From contig CAMUML010000010.1 in the NCBI GenBank assembly GCA_947089855.1, positions 21,393-85,392 of the forward strand: a DNA stretch of 64,000 nucleotides, written 5' to 3'. The notes under the pieces are model-generated. The model worked only from the letters and a program-made list of their open reading frames with translations. It had not been told where the DNA came from and did no database searches. Both the position numbers and the translations under genes were made by a program. Source of the DNA: an uncultured Eubacterium sp. (lineage in GTDB: Bacteria > Bacillota > Clostridia > Lachnospirales > Lachnospiraceae). Below, piece after piece: positions 10,601 through 18,648 of the stretch (position 1 is the stretch's first letter; each line of letters opens with the position of its first letter).

Positions 10601-13358
10601 CCATGCAGGCGGCAGAAACCAGAATGTCAAGTATGATTACAGTGTGCAAAACTGTATCCTTGGCGCAACGGACATTATGCTGGACAATATGATGTTTTCA
10701 TTGCCGGCGCCTCAGGTACTCAGAGGGTCAGGCAGCGGCACTGCACAGCAGAAAGCAGAAAATATCCTGGCTTCTATGGATGCAATGGAAGGGATGATGA
10801 ACCTCTTCTATCAGCATAAAGGGCTAAATAATAATGCACCAAACCAGATTGACCAGTTCCCATTGCAGCATCAGAATATCCGTTACCAGCGTATGTTTGC
10901 AGGTGCATTTATGTATGCGTCCGGCAACCATATCGGTATCGAATATAATTCGGCCGCAGGCATGGTAAACTGTAAATCAGTCCAGGCAGACGAAGCTGGC
11001 CGGTGGGTCAGCGGCAATTATTTTGGCTGGGGCATTGCGCATGAAATTGGGCACTGTATTAACCAGGGCGCTTATGCAGTCGCAGAAATAACGAATAATT
11101 ATTTTGCTGTGCTTGCCCAGGCAAAAGAAACCAATGATAGTGTACGCTTTAAATATGACGAAGTCTATAAAAAAGTAACTTCCAATACAAAGGGGCGTGC
11201 AAACAATGTATTTACCCAGCTGGGCATGTACTGGCAGCTGCACCTTGCATATGATTCCGGGTATAATTTTAAGACCTATGAAGATTATAACGAACAGCTT
11301 GCAAACCTGTTCTTCGCAAGGGTAGACCACTATGCGCGCACACCAGCGAATGCACCGAAACCGGGTAATGTCACATTGACGCTTTCCGGCGATAAAGACC
11401 AGCAGTTAATGCGGCTTTCCTGTGCGGCAGCAGAGAAAAACATCCTGGATTTCTTTATACGCTGGGGTATGGAGCCAGATGCAGATACACAGGCATATGC
11501 AGATCAGTTTCCGGTAGAAACAAGGGCGATTTACTATGTCAACGATGAAGCACGTGCTTACCGTGTAGAAAATAGCGGGAGCGTACTTGGCACCGAAGGG
11601 GCGGTAGCAGCGGTAGCTGACGGTACAACAGCAGTAGTAAATGCATCTGCTGCAAACCAGGTAGATTTTACGCTTAATTCGGTTGGAATACCAGAAAACG
11701 ATATACTTGGCTATGAAATTACACGATGCACGACGTCGGGCGGAGAAGAAAGCAAACAGGTCGTAGGCTTTACTACACAAAATACATTCACCGATACGAT
11801 CTCAACATTGAATAACCGTGTAGTAACATACGAAGTAACGCTAATTGACAAATATCTGAACCGTTCGGCGGCCAAGAGGCTTGCACCGGTGAAGATCGAA
11901 CACGAAGGCAATATAGACAAATCCAACTGGTCGGTTGCGGTCAATGGTATAGAGGCAACAAACCTTGAAACCATTGAAACGGATGAATATATTCCATGCC
12001 CGCCGGAAGAAGAGGATGTTTTGCAGAAAACAGTACGCAGGATGATAGACAACGACCAGTCTACGGCTTATACGGGCGTTGTTGGTACTGGAGCTGAAAT
12101 CATTCTAAACTTTAACCAAACCCATGCAGTTACCGGTTTAAAATATGCCGTTTCAAGCGGTACGCCAATCAGTGGTTATGAGATTTCTGTACAGGAAGAA
12201 AACGGCCAGTGGACAAAAGCGGCGGAAGGGGATTTCGCAAACGGCAACACCGTATACTTTGGAAATGGGGCTAATATAGCCATTTACAAGGCACAGGCTG
12301 TGAAACTTGCGCTTACCGGCCAAAGTGGAACGGAAATTGCAATTTCTGAGCTGGATGTATTTGGCGTGACAGGCGATAATGTAGATTTCCGCAGGACAGA
12401 AGACGGCGGCCCAGTCATCGGCAAGCTTGCAGCGGAATATCTATATAATGACGGCCAGGATTCAATCCCGGCAAACTCTATTGTATTTACTGGTTCTTAT
12501 AAAGGGAATCCGGCATATAATGTCGTTATCCTATACGACCAGGATGGAAACATTGTCGGGGGAACCGGCGCAGATGGCAGCTTGAATGCTTCACAGATTG
12601 TATTTGCGGATGTTCCGGTAGGCGCGCAGATTCAGGATGTCCATAATGGTACCTGGATTTACTGGATTGAACCGCAGGATAATATTGACCTGTCAGGCTT
12701 AAAACAAGTCCGTGCAGAGTTGTACCGTGTGGATAATGCGGAAACCAATGAAGGCCAGCGGATGGTCAGCGATTCCTATTTGGTAGATGTGCCTCAGGAA
12801 CTGCCGACGGTTACGATTGACGGCAGCCAGGCAGCGGCAGCCAGTTTGCTGGAACCAGATCAGGATGAGGATCAACAGCAGCCGCAGGAAGAAGGCGAAG
12901 GCCAGGATAAGGATAAAGGCCAGGATCAGCAGCCACAAGAAACAGGCCAGCAGCCAAGCGGCGGGCAGCAGGGGACGGATACCACGCAGCAGCCAGACGC
13001 TGGACAGCCACAAGATACTGCGCAGCAGCCAGATGCTGGAGATGCGCAGGAAACAGGCCAGCAGCCAGGCGATGTGCAACAAGAGGATCCGCAGGATACC
13101 ACGCAGCAGCCAAACGGCGGGGGTCTGCAGGGTACCGCGCAGCAGCCGGACGGTGTGCAGCAAGGGGATCCACAGGATACCACGCAGCAGCCAAGCGATA
13201 GCCAGCAAGGGGATCCACTAGATACTACGCAGCAGCCAGACGGTGTGCAGCAAGGGAACCCGCAGGATACCACGCAGCAGCCAAGCGGTGGGGATCCACA
13301 GGATACCGCGCAGCAGCCAAGCGATGGCCAGCTGCAGGAACCAGGCCAAGCAGAGTGA
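7674..13358 (+). CDS. Secreted M60-type (mucinase-like) metallopeptidase with dockerin
   Basis: About 1,894 residues. Start 7674 is chosen because GAAAGGAGG precedes it and a signal peptide follows at once (MKRMISSLLAAALALSPCIQAGAAEA). Order seen: Ig-like region; type I dockerin (about 140-195) with two calcium loops, DVNGDGVVDDQD and DLNGDGSVDLVD; a discoidin-like region; two FnIII domains (about 375-570); a second carbohydrate-binding-like domain; a helical segment near 760; the peptidase domain with HEIGH at 1123-1127 and downstream AEITNN, the M60/enhancin-like HExxH-E pattern; a late discoidin-like domain (about 1455-1565); and a Gln/Pro/Asp-rich tail with no LPXTG. M60-like enzymes cut mucin-type glycoproteins outside the cell. 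The dockerin suggests docking to a cohesin, and the next gene encodes a cohesin-like protein. Confidence 0.85.
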   Translation: MKRMISSLLAAALALSPCIQAGAAEAPKSPPAAVQTVTNAAAKGQVDISVVSALTIMEEVPFTFSLTGQEAQVVPLASNKDSSVPTKAEASFGNLAKGTYTLEVTAPGFAPYKQAVEVEDEAYAVKLLTGYAAYEAGSAHPGVLRIGDVNGDGVVDDQDKKLLADAVDAGSTDKKYDLNGDGSVDLVDLEYFAKGSQEEIDAVAVSTIEVSVPASMIDVAPVEGTAITGGDVNSLLKNGGSIQLTRADGRGISERWPVEVTFGLDSNSSAVGGIVIDDTADSIKTGLAEITYTDADGKEQTVTAGIPDDGTRRIRSRIEAPTVTREAGGAICINLGSQVPVKKVTLKITGVKNNNNLAEISKVTFIGDMKNRIPEPSMDRPEGLAAEPGSASFTVAWNPCVNVTGYEVWIEGDAQQPKEEEGSTGTAERIHDVVQVTGNTLMVSSIGEEKLVNGKPYEVKVQSVNGSWRSGYCDSISVVPMATEKPDPPDYVKAAGAYRAINVNWKDMENTLTYNLYWKKDGDSEFTKVEGIAKNSYSITGLEDHVKYLVYVTGVNELGESGPSLTASAETQDITPAQMPRYKLLNKAQEGKVSPKIIAAQAVSGEMQSSPLDTEGKTAWGSVDNNYESYYLLNSWDGGGYNPVGGSLGNHGLRYEFDQPYKMDRIALQELNAQSPNYGYAKVCYWNEAGEAVQLGNVTIQRKTDAENRAYYLLRLKEPITAKKIQIGLARSVASGTITVSEVYFYHYDSLEADIMGLYADDLHTVLKEGVTQVTINQLRERINTVEEESGEYHPDKEMLERELKTAEDILNDELNAPARIHNSITTKDAGRGFGGLNAWQPLGVVAAAGEEITVYVGHNSKRTGDNTGLQLVATQYHAEAASMFKGLGNLKIGRNDITIPKIWSTDEESGGALYVQYTGNRANDEYAVRVSGGVEVPVLDLYHITDSSTRLQRTTEYVEKLENYVSTMEAKHNEVHAGGRNQNVKYDYSVQNCILGATDIMLDNMMFSLPAPQVLRGSGSGTAQQKAENILASMDAMEGMMNLFYQHKGLNNNAPNQIDQFPLQHQNIRYQRMFAGAFMYASGNHIGIEYNSAAGMVNCKSVQADEAGRWVSGNYFGWGIAHEIGHCINQGAYAVAEITNNYFAVLAQAKETNDSVRFKYDEVYKKVTSNTKGRANNVFTQLGMYWQLHLAYDSGYNFKTYEDYNEQLANLFFARVDHYARTPANAPKPGNVTLTLSGDKDQQLMRLSCAAAEKNILDFFIRWGMEPDADTQAYADQFPVETRAIYYVNDEARAYRVENSGSVLGTEGAVAAVADGTTAVVNASAANQVDFTLNSVGIPENDILGYEITRCTTSGGEESKQVVGFTTQNTFTDTISTLNNRVVTYEVTLIDKYLNRSAAKRLAPVKIEHEGNIDKSNWSVAVNGIEATNLETIETDEYIPCPPEEEDVLQKTVRRMIDNDQSTAYTGVVGTGAEIILNFNQTHAVTGLKYAVSSGTPISGYEISVQEENGQWTKAAEGDFANGNTVYFGNGANIAIYKAQAVKLALTGQSGTEIAISELDVFGVTGDNVDFRRTEDGGPVIGKLAAEYLYNDGQDSIPANSIVFTGSYKGNPAYNVVILYDQDGNIVGGTGADGSLNASQIVFADVPVGAQIQDVHNGTWIYWIEPQDNIDLSGLKQVRAELYRVDNAETNEGQRMVSDSYLVDVPQELPTVTIDGSQAAAASLLEPDQDEDQQQPQEEGEGQDKDKGQDQQPQETGQQPSGGQQGTDTTQQPDAGQPQDTAQQPDAGDAQETGQQPGDVQQEDPQDTTQQPNGGGLQGTAQQPDGVQQGDPQDTTQQPSDSQQGDPLDTTQQPDGVQQGNPQDTTQQPSGGDPQDTAQQPSDGQLQEPGQAE
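12952..13345 (+). repeat. Intragenic repeats encoding a QQP/QD-rich tail
   Basis: The 3' end of the peptidase gene is built of short degenerate units, mostly 39-48 bp, each coding a variant of QQP-x-G-x-QQGDPQDTT. It is disordered and probably acts as a stalk or spacer. Such arrays change length by slippage, and assemblies may collapse them. Confidence 0.75.
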
Positions 13359-13368
13359 GGAGTAGAAT

Positions 13369-14658
13369 ATGAAAAAATATATAACAACCGTACTGATAGC
13401 AATATTTACCTGCTTCAGCTTCATCCTGCTCCCTCTTTCTGCTTCGGCGGCAGGGAAGACGGAAGGAATTGAGTTAAAGCCGTCAGGCAAACAGGTATCC
13501 GTCCAGCTTACACTTCCAAATGCAGACGGAGAGAAGGTTTCTTCTGTCCAGCTCACCATTAAGCTGGATGCTGCTGCAGTGTCGGATGCTTCCTTTACCT
13601 TTAGCCAGGATGTAACGGCGAAGGCAAAGGTACACGAAGCTTATTATGACAAAGAAAAGAAAACCATGAACCTTTATATCGCAGGTACCAAACCATTGTA
13701 TACAGAAGGTGTGGATACATTGACACTCGGAAGCGTGACGATAGACGGCTCCGGTTCCGTAGATGTCCATGCAGGCGATGTAAAGATAGTACGTGGGGCA
13801 GTTTTGGAAAATAAGAATTTATCCGCAGACCAAACGGTCCAGTTAGGAAGCTCGTCCGGTTCCAATACTGGTTCCGGCTCCGGTTCTGGTTCCAATTCCG
13901 GTTCAAGCTCCGGCTCTGGTTCCGGTTCTAATACTGGTTCCGGCTCTGGTTCTGGTTCCAATTCCGGTTCTGGTTCCGGTTCCAATACTGGTTCTGGTAA
14001 TGATCCAGGAACTACTAAACCAGGGGATAACCAGACGCCGCCTACGGATCCAGTAACCCCGCCAACGGATTCCGATCCAGAAACGCCAGCGGCAGTTCAG
14101 GCACCGAAGCTGTCAAAGGCAAAAAATGCAGCTGCAGGGGTAACGGTTACTTGGACAAAATCATCCAATGCAGCAGGATACTATGTATATCGGAAAACAC
14201 CAGGCGGAAAATGGAAGCGGATTGCAACGCTCAAAGGAAAGTCAAAGGCCAGTTATACGGATAAAGCCGTAAAATCCAAAAACGGCAAAACGTATATCTA
14301 CACGGTAAAGGCATACAATGGAAAGGATAACAGCAGCTACAACAAAGCCGGCCTGACCGTTTACCGGCTGACAGCGCCGGAGTTTTCCAAAATAACGAGC
14401 AAAGCATCTAAAAAAATGGTTGTAAAATGGAAAAAGAATGCAAAGGCAACCGGTTATCAGATCCAATATGCAACCTCTGCTGATTTCAGCAAAGGAAAAG
14501 AAATGGTAACGGTAAAACCTGCAAAAACTATTTCCAAAACCATTTCAGCACTGAAATCGAAAAAGGCATACTATGTCAGGGTCAGAAGCTACAAAAAGAC
14601 TGACGGAACCAACTATTTCAGCGCATGGAGCAAAACAGGTAAAGTGAAAATCAAATAG
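13369..14658 (+). CDS. Secreted cohesin-like protein with Ser-Gly linker and two FnIII domains
   Basis: 429 residues. A clear signal peptide ([20 protein letters not shown], cut after ASA) is followed by a beta-rich domain (about 30-145) with the [20 protein letters not shown] pattern of cohesins, a Ser/Gly/Asn linker (about 160-210), a Pro/Thr segment and two FnIII-like domains (about 245-335 and 340-428). GAGGAG precedes the start by six bases and the gene lies 10 bases after the dockerin-bearing peptidase, so the two are almost certainly co-transcribed. Cohesin and dockerin bind each other with calcium, so this protein may hold the peptidase at the surface. The cohesin call rests on pattern only. 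There is no sortase signal, so attachment might depend on the FnIII domains. Confidence 0.7.
   Translation: MKKYITTVLIAIFTCFSFILLPLSASAAGKTEGIELKPSGKQVSVQLTLPNADGEKVSSVQLTIKLDAAAVSDASFTFSQDVTAKAKVHEAYYDKEKKTMNLYIAGTKPLYTEGVDTLTLGSVTIDGSGSVDVHAGDVKIVRGAVLENKNLSADQTVQLGSSSGSNTGSGSGSGSNSGSSSGSGSGSNTGSGSGSGSNSGSGSGSNTGSGNDPGTTKPGDNQTPPTDPVTPPTDSDPETPAAVQAPKLSKAKNAAAGVTVTWTKSSNAAGYYVYRKTPGGKWKRIATLKGKSKASYTDKAVKSKNGKTYIYTVKAYNGKDNSSYNKAGLTVYRLTAPEFSKITSKASKKMVVKWKKNAKATGYQIQYATSADFSKGKEMVTVKPAKTISKTISALKSKKAYYVRVRSYKKTDGTNYFSAWSKTGKVKIK
13852..13998 (+). repeat. Ser-Gly-Asn repeat linker
   Basis: About 150 bp of TCCGGTTC/TTCTGGTTC-type 6-bp units coding GSGSGSN repeats between the cohesin-like and FnIII parts. 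The antisense frame (Glu-Pro repeats) is a shadow. Confidence 0.85.
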
Positions 14659-14784
14659 TAGCCGTTAGCAGGGGCCGCTAAACAATTGATAAAAGAATAA
14701 CTGGCAGAAAAAGGATGCCCAGGATTTTGCAGTTTGCTGCAAGGTCCTGGGTACATTTGTTTCTGATTCAGCGAAAGAAAGTTT

Positions 14785-14928
14785 GTTACTATTCACGGGC
14801 CAGGAATGCGCATAAACTGCGCATTCCGTGAGAACATGATTCAGGAGTGAGGGGCGGTTTTGCGGAGCAAACTTCCAATATCGCCCCGAATGGTTACTAT
14901 GAGCGGCCCCCAGGCCGTGAATAGTAAC
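14785..14928 (-). repeat. Hairpin-rich intergenic repeat, copy 2, inverted
   Basis: Inverted copy of the 7147-7268 element: GTTACTATTCACGG at 14785-14798, then the GGAATGCGCA and GGGGCG dyads, then an extra degenerate end (GTTACTATGAGCGG at 14893) and CCGTGAATAGTAAC at 14915-14928. Together with copy 1 it frames the peptidase/cohesin gene pair. The rest of 14659-14967 holds no gene. Confidence 0.75.
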
Positions 14929-14967
14929 GAAAGTTTTGGAAAGTTCCATTAAAATGTCCGCCGCCTA

Positions 14968-14995
14968 TTGACAAAAAATCAGTTCTGCATATAAT
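14968..14995 (+). promoter_or_regulatory. Strong sigma-A type promoter
   Basis: TTGACA at 14968-14973, 16-base spacer, TATAAT at 14990-14995. Transcription would begin near 15002 and give a leader of about 230 bases before the membrane metallopeptidase. The leader has a perfect hairpin CAGCAT-TCGG-ATGCTG (15094-15109) and no convincing ORF. Confidence 0.7.
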
Positions 14996-15234
14996 AAATT
15001 TATATATCTTGCTTTTCAATAAAGCTGGCAATGGCAGCATAGCCAAAAGACAAAGGATTAAATGATTGGGGGCATTTATTTCGACTTATCAGCCAGCATT
15101 CGGATGCTGCGGCAGGAAGCGAAGCAGCGGACAGGGAGTATTTCGTACGTAGGCAGCGTGCTATACACCCTTTTTGTATTTCTATGGCCAAAATAGGCAG
15201 TATCTGTGCAAAAGTGCAGGAGGGGTATGAAAAG

Positions 15235-16299
15235 ATGCGGGATAGCAATCAAATGGAGAAATTTGGATTTATCATGTCGAATATCTGGTGGATGCTTATT
15301 GCAATGGTCTGGTATACCAATATCCTGTTTCGATGTATCGGCAGCCTGGATTTTGGAAAGTCGAGGGCAGTTTTATGGACTACGCTTATAGTACTTGTTT
15401 CTGCCGGCATCTGCCTGGAATTGAAAAGGCGCAGGAACGGTTTTAGTATAGCCGTGAACCTGGCGATTCCCTATGGGCTGTATACAGCAGCTGCTTACAT
15501 ATCGATCCGTAAAAATTTCATTCTAATTATCCTTGGCATTGCAGGGGTGCTTTCGGTACTCTATGCGGCCGTCATTTTGGGGCGCAAAATAAAAAATAGG
15601 CGCCGTATCAAACAGGTTATCCTCAGACGTATCCGTTGTGTGGCAACCGGTGTGCAGACGACGTTTGCAGCCGCTTTTATGGTAATTATTATTTCACTTG
15701 GGTGCAATATATTGTTTGGTTCTACCTTGATGCAGGCATCTGTTGATCCGGGAGATTTGGAAGATGCCGGAGGGCAGGCAATCGAAGAACATATGCAAAT
15801 GGTACTTCGTCTACAGGAAAACGTTTGGAGGAGGCTGTCGGTGGAAGAAAGGCTGGATGTCCTACAGGTAATTGCCAATCTGGAGCAGATCTACCTTGGA
15901 TTGCCAAATGAATTGAATGTCGGTATGGCTAATCTGGAAAAGGATTTGCTTGGCTATTACCGGGACGGTACCCATGAGATCGTGTTAAATATGGATAGTT
16001 TGCTAAATGACGATGCCGCAGAACTTTTGAATACTTTGTGCCATGAAGCGTACCATAGCTACCAGCATAGGCTTGTGGATGTTTACCGGGACACGGAAGG
16101 CAGTATGCGTGGGCTGCGCCTATTTAAAAGTGCAAAGGATTATTTTTGGGAATTTAGCAATTATGCGGATGCTTCCGGTGATTTTTGTTCCTATTATGAA
16201 CAGGACTGCGAAAGCGATGCAAGGGAATATGCAGAATTGGCCGTTGCAACATATTATGAGAAGATCGCGCAGTACCTAAAAGATCATCCTGGGTTTTGA
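15235..16299 (+). CDS. Membrane-anchored HExxH protein, putative metallopeptidase
   Basis: 354 residues from ATG 15235, chosen for the AGGAGGGG motif about nine bases upstream. Four to five hydrophobic segments (about 12-35, 46-62, 74-90, 95-116, 140-162) anchor it; the remaining C-terminal half should be a soluble domain containing HEAYH at 270-274, followed by acidic residues EQDCESDAREYAE that could supply the third zinc ligand. I do not recognise the family. It has its own promoter and a terminator, so it appears to be a single-gene unit beside the mucinase locus. Confidence 0.7.
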   Translation: MRDSNQMEKFGFIMSNIWWMLIAMVWYTNILFRCIGSLDFGKSRAVLWTTLIVLVSAGICLELKRRRNGFSIAVNLAIPYGLYTAAAYISIRKNFILIILGIAGVLSVLYAAVILGRKIKNRRRIKQVILRRIRCVATGVQTTFAAAFMVIIISLGCNILFGSTLMQASVDPGDLEDAGGQAIEEHMQMVLRLQENVWRRLSVEERLDVLQVIANLEQIYLGLPNELNVGMANLEKDLLGYYRDGTHEIVLNMDSLLNDDAAELLNTLCHEAYHSYQHRLVDVYRDTEGSMRGLRLFKSAKDYFWEFSNYADASGDFCSYYEQDCESDAREYAELAVATYYEKIAQYLKDHPGF

Positions 16300-16301
16300 C
16301 T

Positions 16302-16345
16302 AAAAGGCGCCGCAGGGAAATTGTTTCCTTGCAGCGCCTTTTTAT
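16302..16345 (+). terminator. Intrinsic terminator
   Basis: AAAAGGCGC..GCAGGGAAA / TTTCCTTGC..GCGCCTTTTT, a long stem with a T-run, three bases after the membrane HExxH gene. It separates that unit from the convergent purine operon. Confidence 0.85.
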
Positions 16346-16399
16346 ATTGGGGTTTGTAAAAAGTACAATTGAAAGCTGTATTATTGAAAAAGCTTATTA

Positions 16400-17344
16400 T
16401 TATAAATGGAAGGTAGTACCGGTTGCACCCTGGATAGCATCCCTGGATTTTTCCAACAGTGTTATCAGTGCTGTCCGCCCTGGTTTCGAGGATGCGAAAT
16501 CAACAGCGGCTTCTACTTTCGGCAACATGGAACCAGCGGCAAAGTGCCCTTCGTTAATATAGTTGCGGGCTTCTTCTACCGATACGCTGTCCAGCCATTT
16601 TTCATCTGGCTGCCCAAAATTTAAAGCTACTTTTTCAACGGCTGTTAAAATGATAAGGTAATCCGCATCCAGTTCTTTTGCCAGCAGGCAGCTTGCAAAA
16701 TCTTTATCAATAACTGCGCTGGCGCCTTTTAAATGGTTTCCCTGACGGGTGACCGGAATGCCGCCGCCGCCGCAGGCGATTACAAGGTCGCCGGAATCCA
16801 CCATTGTGCGGATGGTACCGATTTCAATGATTTCCACTGGCTTCGGAGAAGCAACGACACGGCGGTATCCACGCCCGGAATCCTCTTTCATAATATAATT
16901 GAAATTTTCCTCCATCATTTTTGCCTGTTCGGCCGAGACGAATTTGCCGATTGGCTTGGATGGGGACTGGAAAGCCGGGTCGTCTGCGTCTACACGTACT
17001 TGGGTAATCATAGTCGCAACTGGAATATTTGTAATATTACGATTTAACAACTCTTCCCGCAGCGCATTTTGCAAGTCATAGCCAATATAAGCCTGGCTCA
17101 TAGCGACACAGACGGAAAGCGGTGTGTTCGGCTGTTTTTCATCTTCGTGGGTCAAGGCGATCATGGCATTATTGACCATGCCGACCTGCGGGCCGTTGCC
17201 ATGTGCAACGACCACTTCGCAGCCCTCTTCGATTAAATCCACAATTGCCCTTGCTGTAATTTTTACAGCTGCCATCTGTTCCGGCAGTGTATTTCCCAAA
17301 GCATTTCCGCCCAGGGCAATTACAATTCTACGTTTTTTTGCCAT
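16400..17344 (-). CDS. arcC: Carbamate kinase
   Basis: 314 residues, the usual length. RRIVIALGGNALG at the N-terminus, HGNGPQVG (about 48-55), CGGGGIPV and SAVIDKDFAS are the family's ATP- and carbamate-binding motifs. It makes ATP from carbamoyl phosphate and ADP. As the last gene of the minus-strand operon after ygeW, it would harvest the carbamoyl phosphate released there, the energy-conserving step of anaerobic purine breakdown. Start 17344 has AAAGGGG upstream; 16 bases separate it from ygeW. There is no arginine deiminase or ornithine transcarbamylase gene nearby, which argues against a role in arginine use. Confidence 0.95.
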   Translation of the reverse strand: MAKKRRIVIALGGNALGNTLPEQMAAVKITARAIVDLIEEGCEVVVAHGNGPQVGMVNNAMIALTHEDEKQPNTPLSVCVAMSQAYIGYDLQNALREELLNRNITNIPVATMITQVRVDADDPAFQSPSKPIGKFVSAEQAKMMEENFNYIMKEDSGRGYRRVVASPKPVEIIEIGTIRTMVDSGDLVIACGGGGIPVTRQGNHLKGASAVIDKDFASCLLAKELDADYLIILTAVEKVALNFGQPDEKWLDSVSVEEARNYINEGHFAAGSMLPKVEAAVDFASSKPGRTALITLLEKSRDAIQGATGTTFHL

Positions 17345-17360
17345 TGGATTGTCCCCTTTC

Positions 17361-18563
17361 TTATTTGAATACTCTTGGGGTGCCTTTTTCTTCCAGCTTC
17401 TTTAAAATATCCGCTGGGTCAGCAAATTTAGCAAGGAAAATCATGGCAGCGATAATATATGGCTTAAAGCTTGCTTCTTTGTATAACGGGTTGCGGTAAC
17501 GGTCAAATACAGTAGCGTCTACTTCGCCTTCTTCGCAGCTTACGCCAGAAATATCCGCCGGCAGGCAGTGTAAATAAAGTGCTTTGCCGTCTTTTGTTGT
17601 TTTCATCAGCTCTTCTGTGCAGGCCCAGTCTTTATGCTGTGCATTCTGTGCCAGCAGTTCTTTTTCCAATGCTTTGATCCCTTCGGTATCGCCGTTGCCA
17701 TACAGTTCGGTACGTTTTTCCATAGCGGCAAACGGAGCCCAGCTCTTTGGATATACAATATCTGCATCTTTGAACGCTTCTGCCATGCTGTTTGTCTTTG
17801 TAAAAGTGCCGCCGGATTTCTTTGCATTTTCAGCAGCCACTGCTTCTACTTCCGGGAATACTTCATAGCCTTCCGGATGGGCAAGTACAACGTCCATACC
17901 AAACCGGGTCATAAGGCCGATAATACCCTGCGGGACAGAAAGCGGTTTCCCATAGGAAGGGGAGTAAGCCCAGGTCATAGCCAGCTTTTTGCCTTTTAAG
18001 TTTTCGACACCGCCAAATTCATGGATAATATGCAGCATATCAGCCATTGCCTGTGTCGGATGGTCAATGTCGCACTGGAGGTTTACGAGTGTAGGTTTCT
18101 GTTCCAGGATGCCGTCTTTATTTCCCTGTGTAACTGCATCTACTACTTCATGCATATATTTATTGCCTTTTCCGATATACATATCGTCACGGATACCGAT
18201 AACATCCGCCATAAAAGAAATCATATTTGCGGTTTCACGTACAGTTTCACCGTGGGCTACCTGTGATTTCCCTTCATCTAAATCTTGTACTTCCAGGCCC
18301 AACAGGTTGCAGGCAGAAGCAAAGGAAAAACGGGTACGTGTAGAATTGTCGCGGAATAAGGAAATCCCAAGGCCGCTTTCGAATACTTTTGTAGAAATGT
18401 TATTTTCGCGCATAAAACGCAGTGCATCCGCAACTGTAAAAACAGCTTCCAGTTCTTCATCCGTTTTTTCCCAGGTAAGGAAAAAGTCGCCATTGTACAT
18501 TTCCTTAAAGTTTAATTTGTTTAATTTGTCGATATAGTCTTGTAAAGTCTTCATTGTGCCCAT
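17361..18563 (-). CDS. ygeW: YgeW-type knotted carbamoyltransferase
   Basis: 400 residues from ATG 18563, where AAGGAGG lies eight bases upstream; an earlier ATG lacks such a site. The carbamoyl-phosphate loop reads FRDNSTRTR (70-78) and the active-site HCLP is at 332-335, both typical of the aspartate/ornithine transcarbamylase superfamily. Length and the long C-terminal region match the YgeW group, whose amino-acid substrate differs from ornithine. In the known anaerobic urate pathway it is thought to remove a carbamoyl group from a ureido intermediate by phosphorolysis. It sits between ygeY and arcC with the same orientation. Confidence 0.93.
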   Translation of the reverse strand: MGTMKTLQDYIDKLNKLNFKEMYNGDFFLTWEKTDEELEAVFTVADALRFMRENNISTKVFESGLGISLFRDNSTRTRFSFASACNLLGLEVQDLDEGKSQVAHGETVRETANMISFMADVIGIRDDMYIGKGNKYMHEVVDAVTQGNKDGILEQKPTLVNLQCDIDHPTQAMADMLHIIHEFGGVENLKGKKLAMTWAYSPSYGKPLSVPQGIIGLMTRFGMDVVLAHPEGYEVFPEVEAVAAENAKKSGGTFTKTNSMAEAFKDADIVYPKSWAPFAAMEKRTELYGNGDTEGIKALEKELLAQNAQHKDWACTEELMKTTKDGKALYLHCLPADISGVSCEEGEVDATVFDRYRNPLYKEASFKPYIIAAMIFLAKFADPADILKKLEEKGTPRVFK

Positions 18564-18648
18564 AGTAAAATCCTCCTTGGTTTTTATGGAAAACATAGTT
18601 TTTGCTCAAAATAGAATAAAAAATAAATAGTAATATAATTAAAATGTA

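Noticed and set aside
12699-13402. Long antisense and alternative-frame ORFs over the peptidase tail
   Set aside because: Shadows of the repetitive QQP/DTT coding region; low-complexity Leu/Arg or Cys/Gly products.
13674-13985. Antisense Glu-Pro repeat ORF
   Set aside because: Reverse complement of the Ser-Gly linker in the cohesin-like gene.
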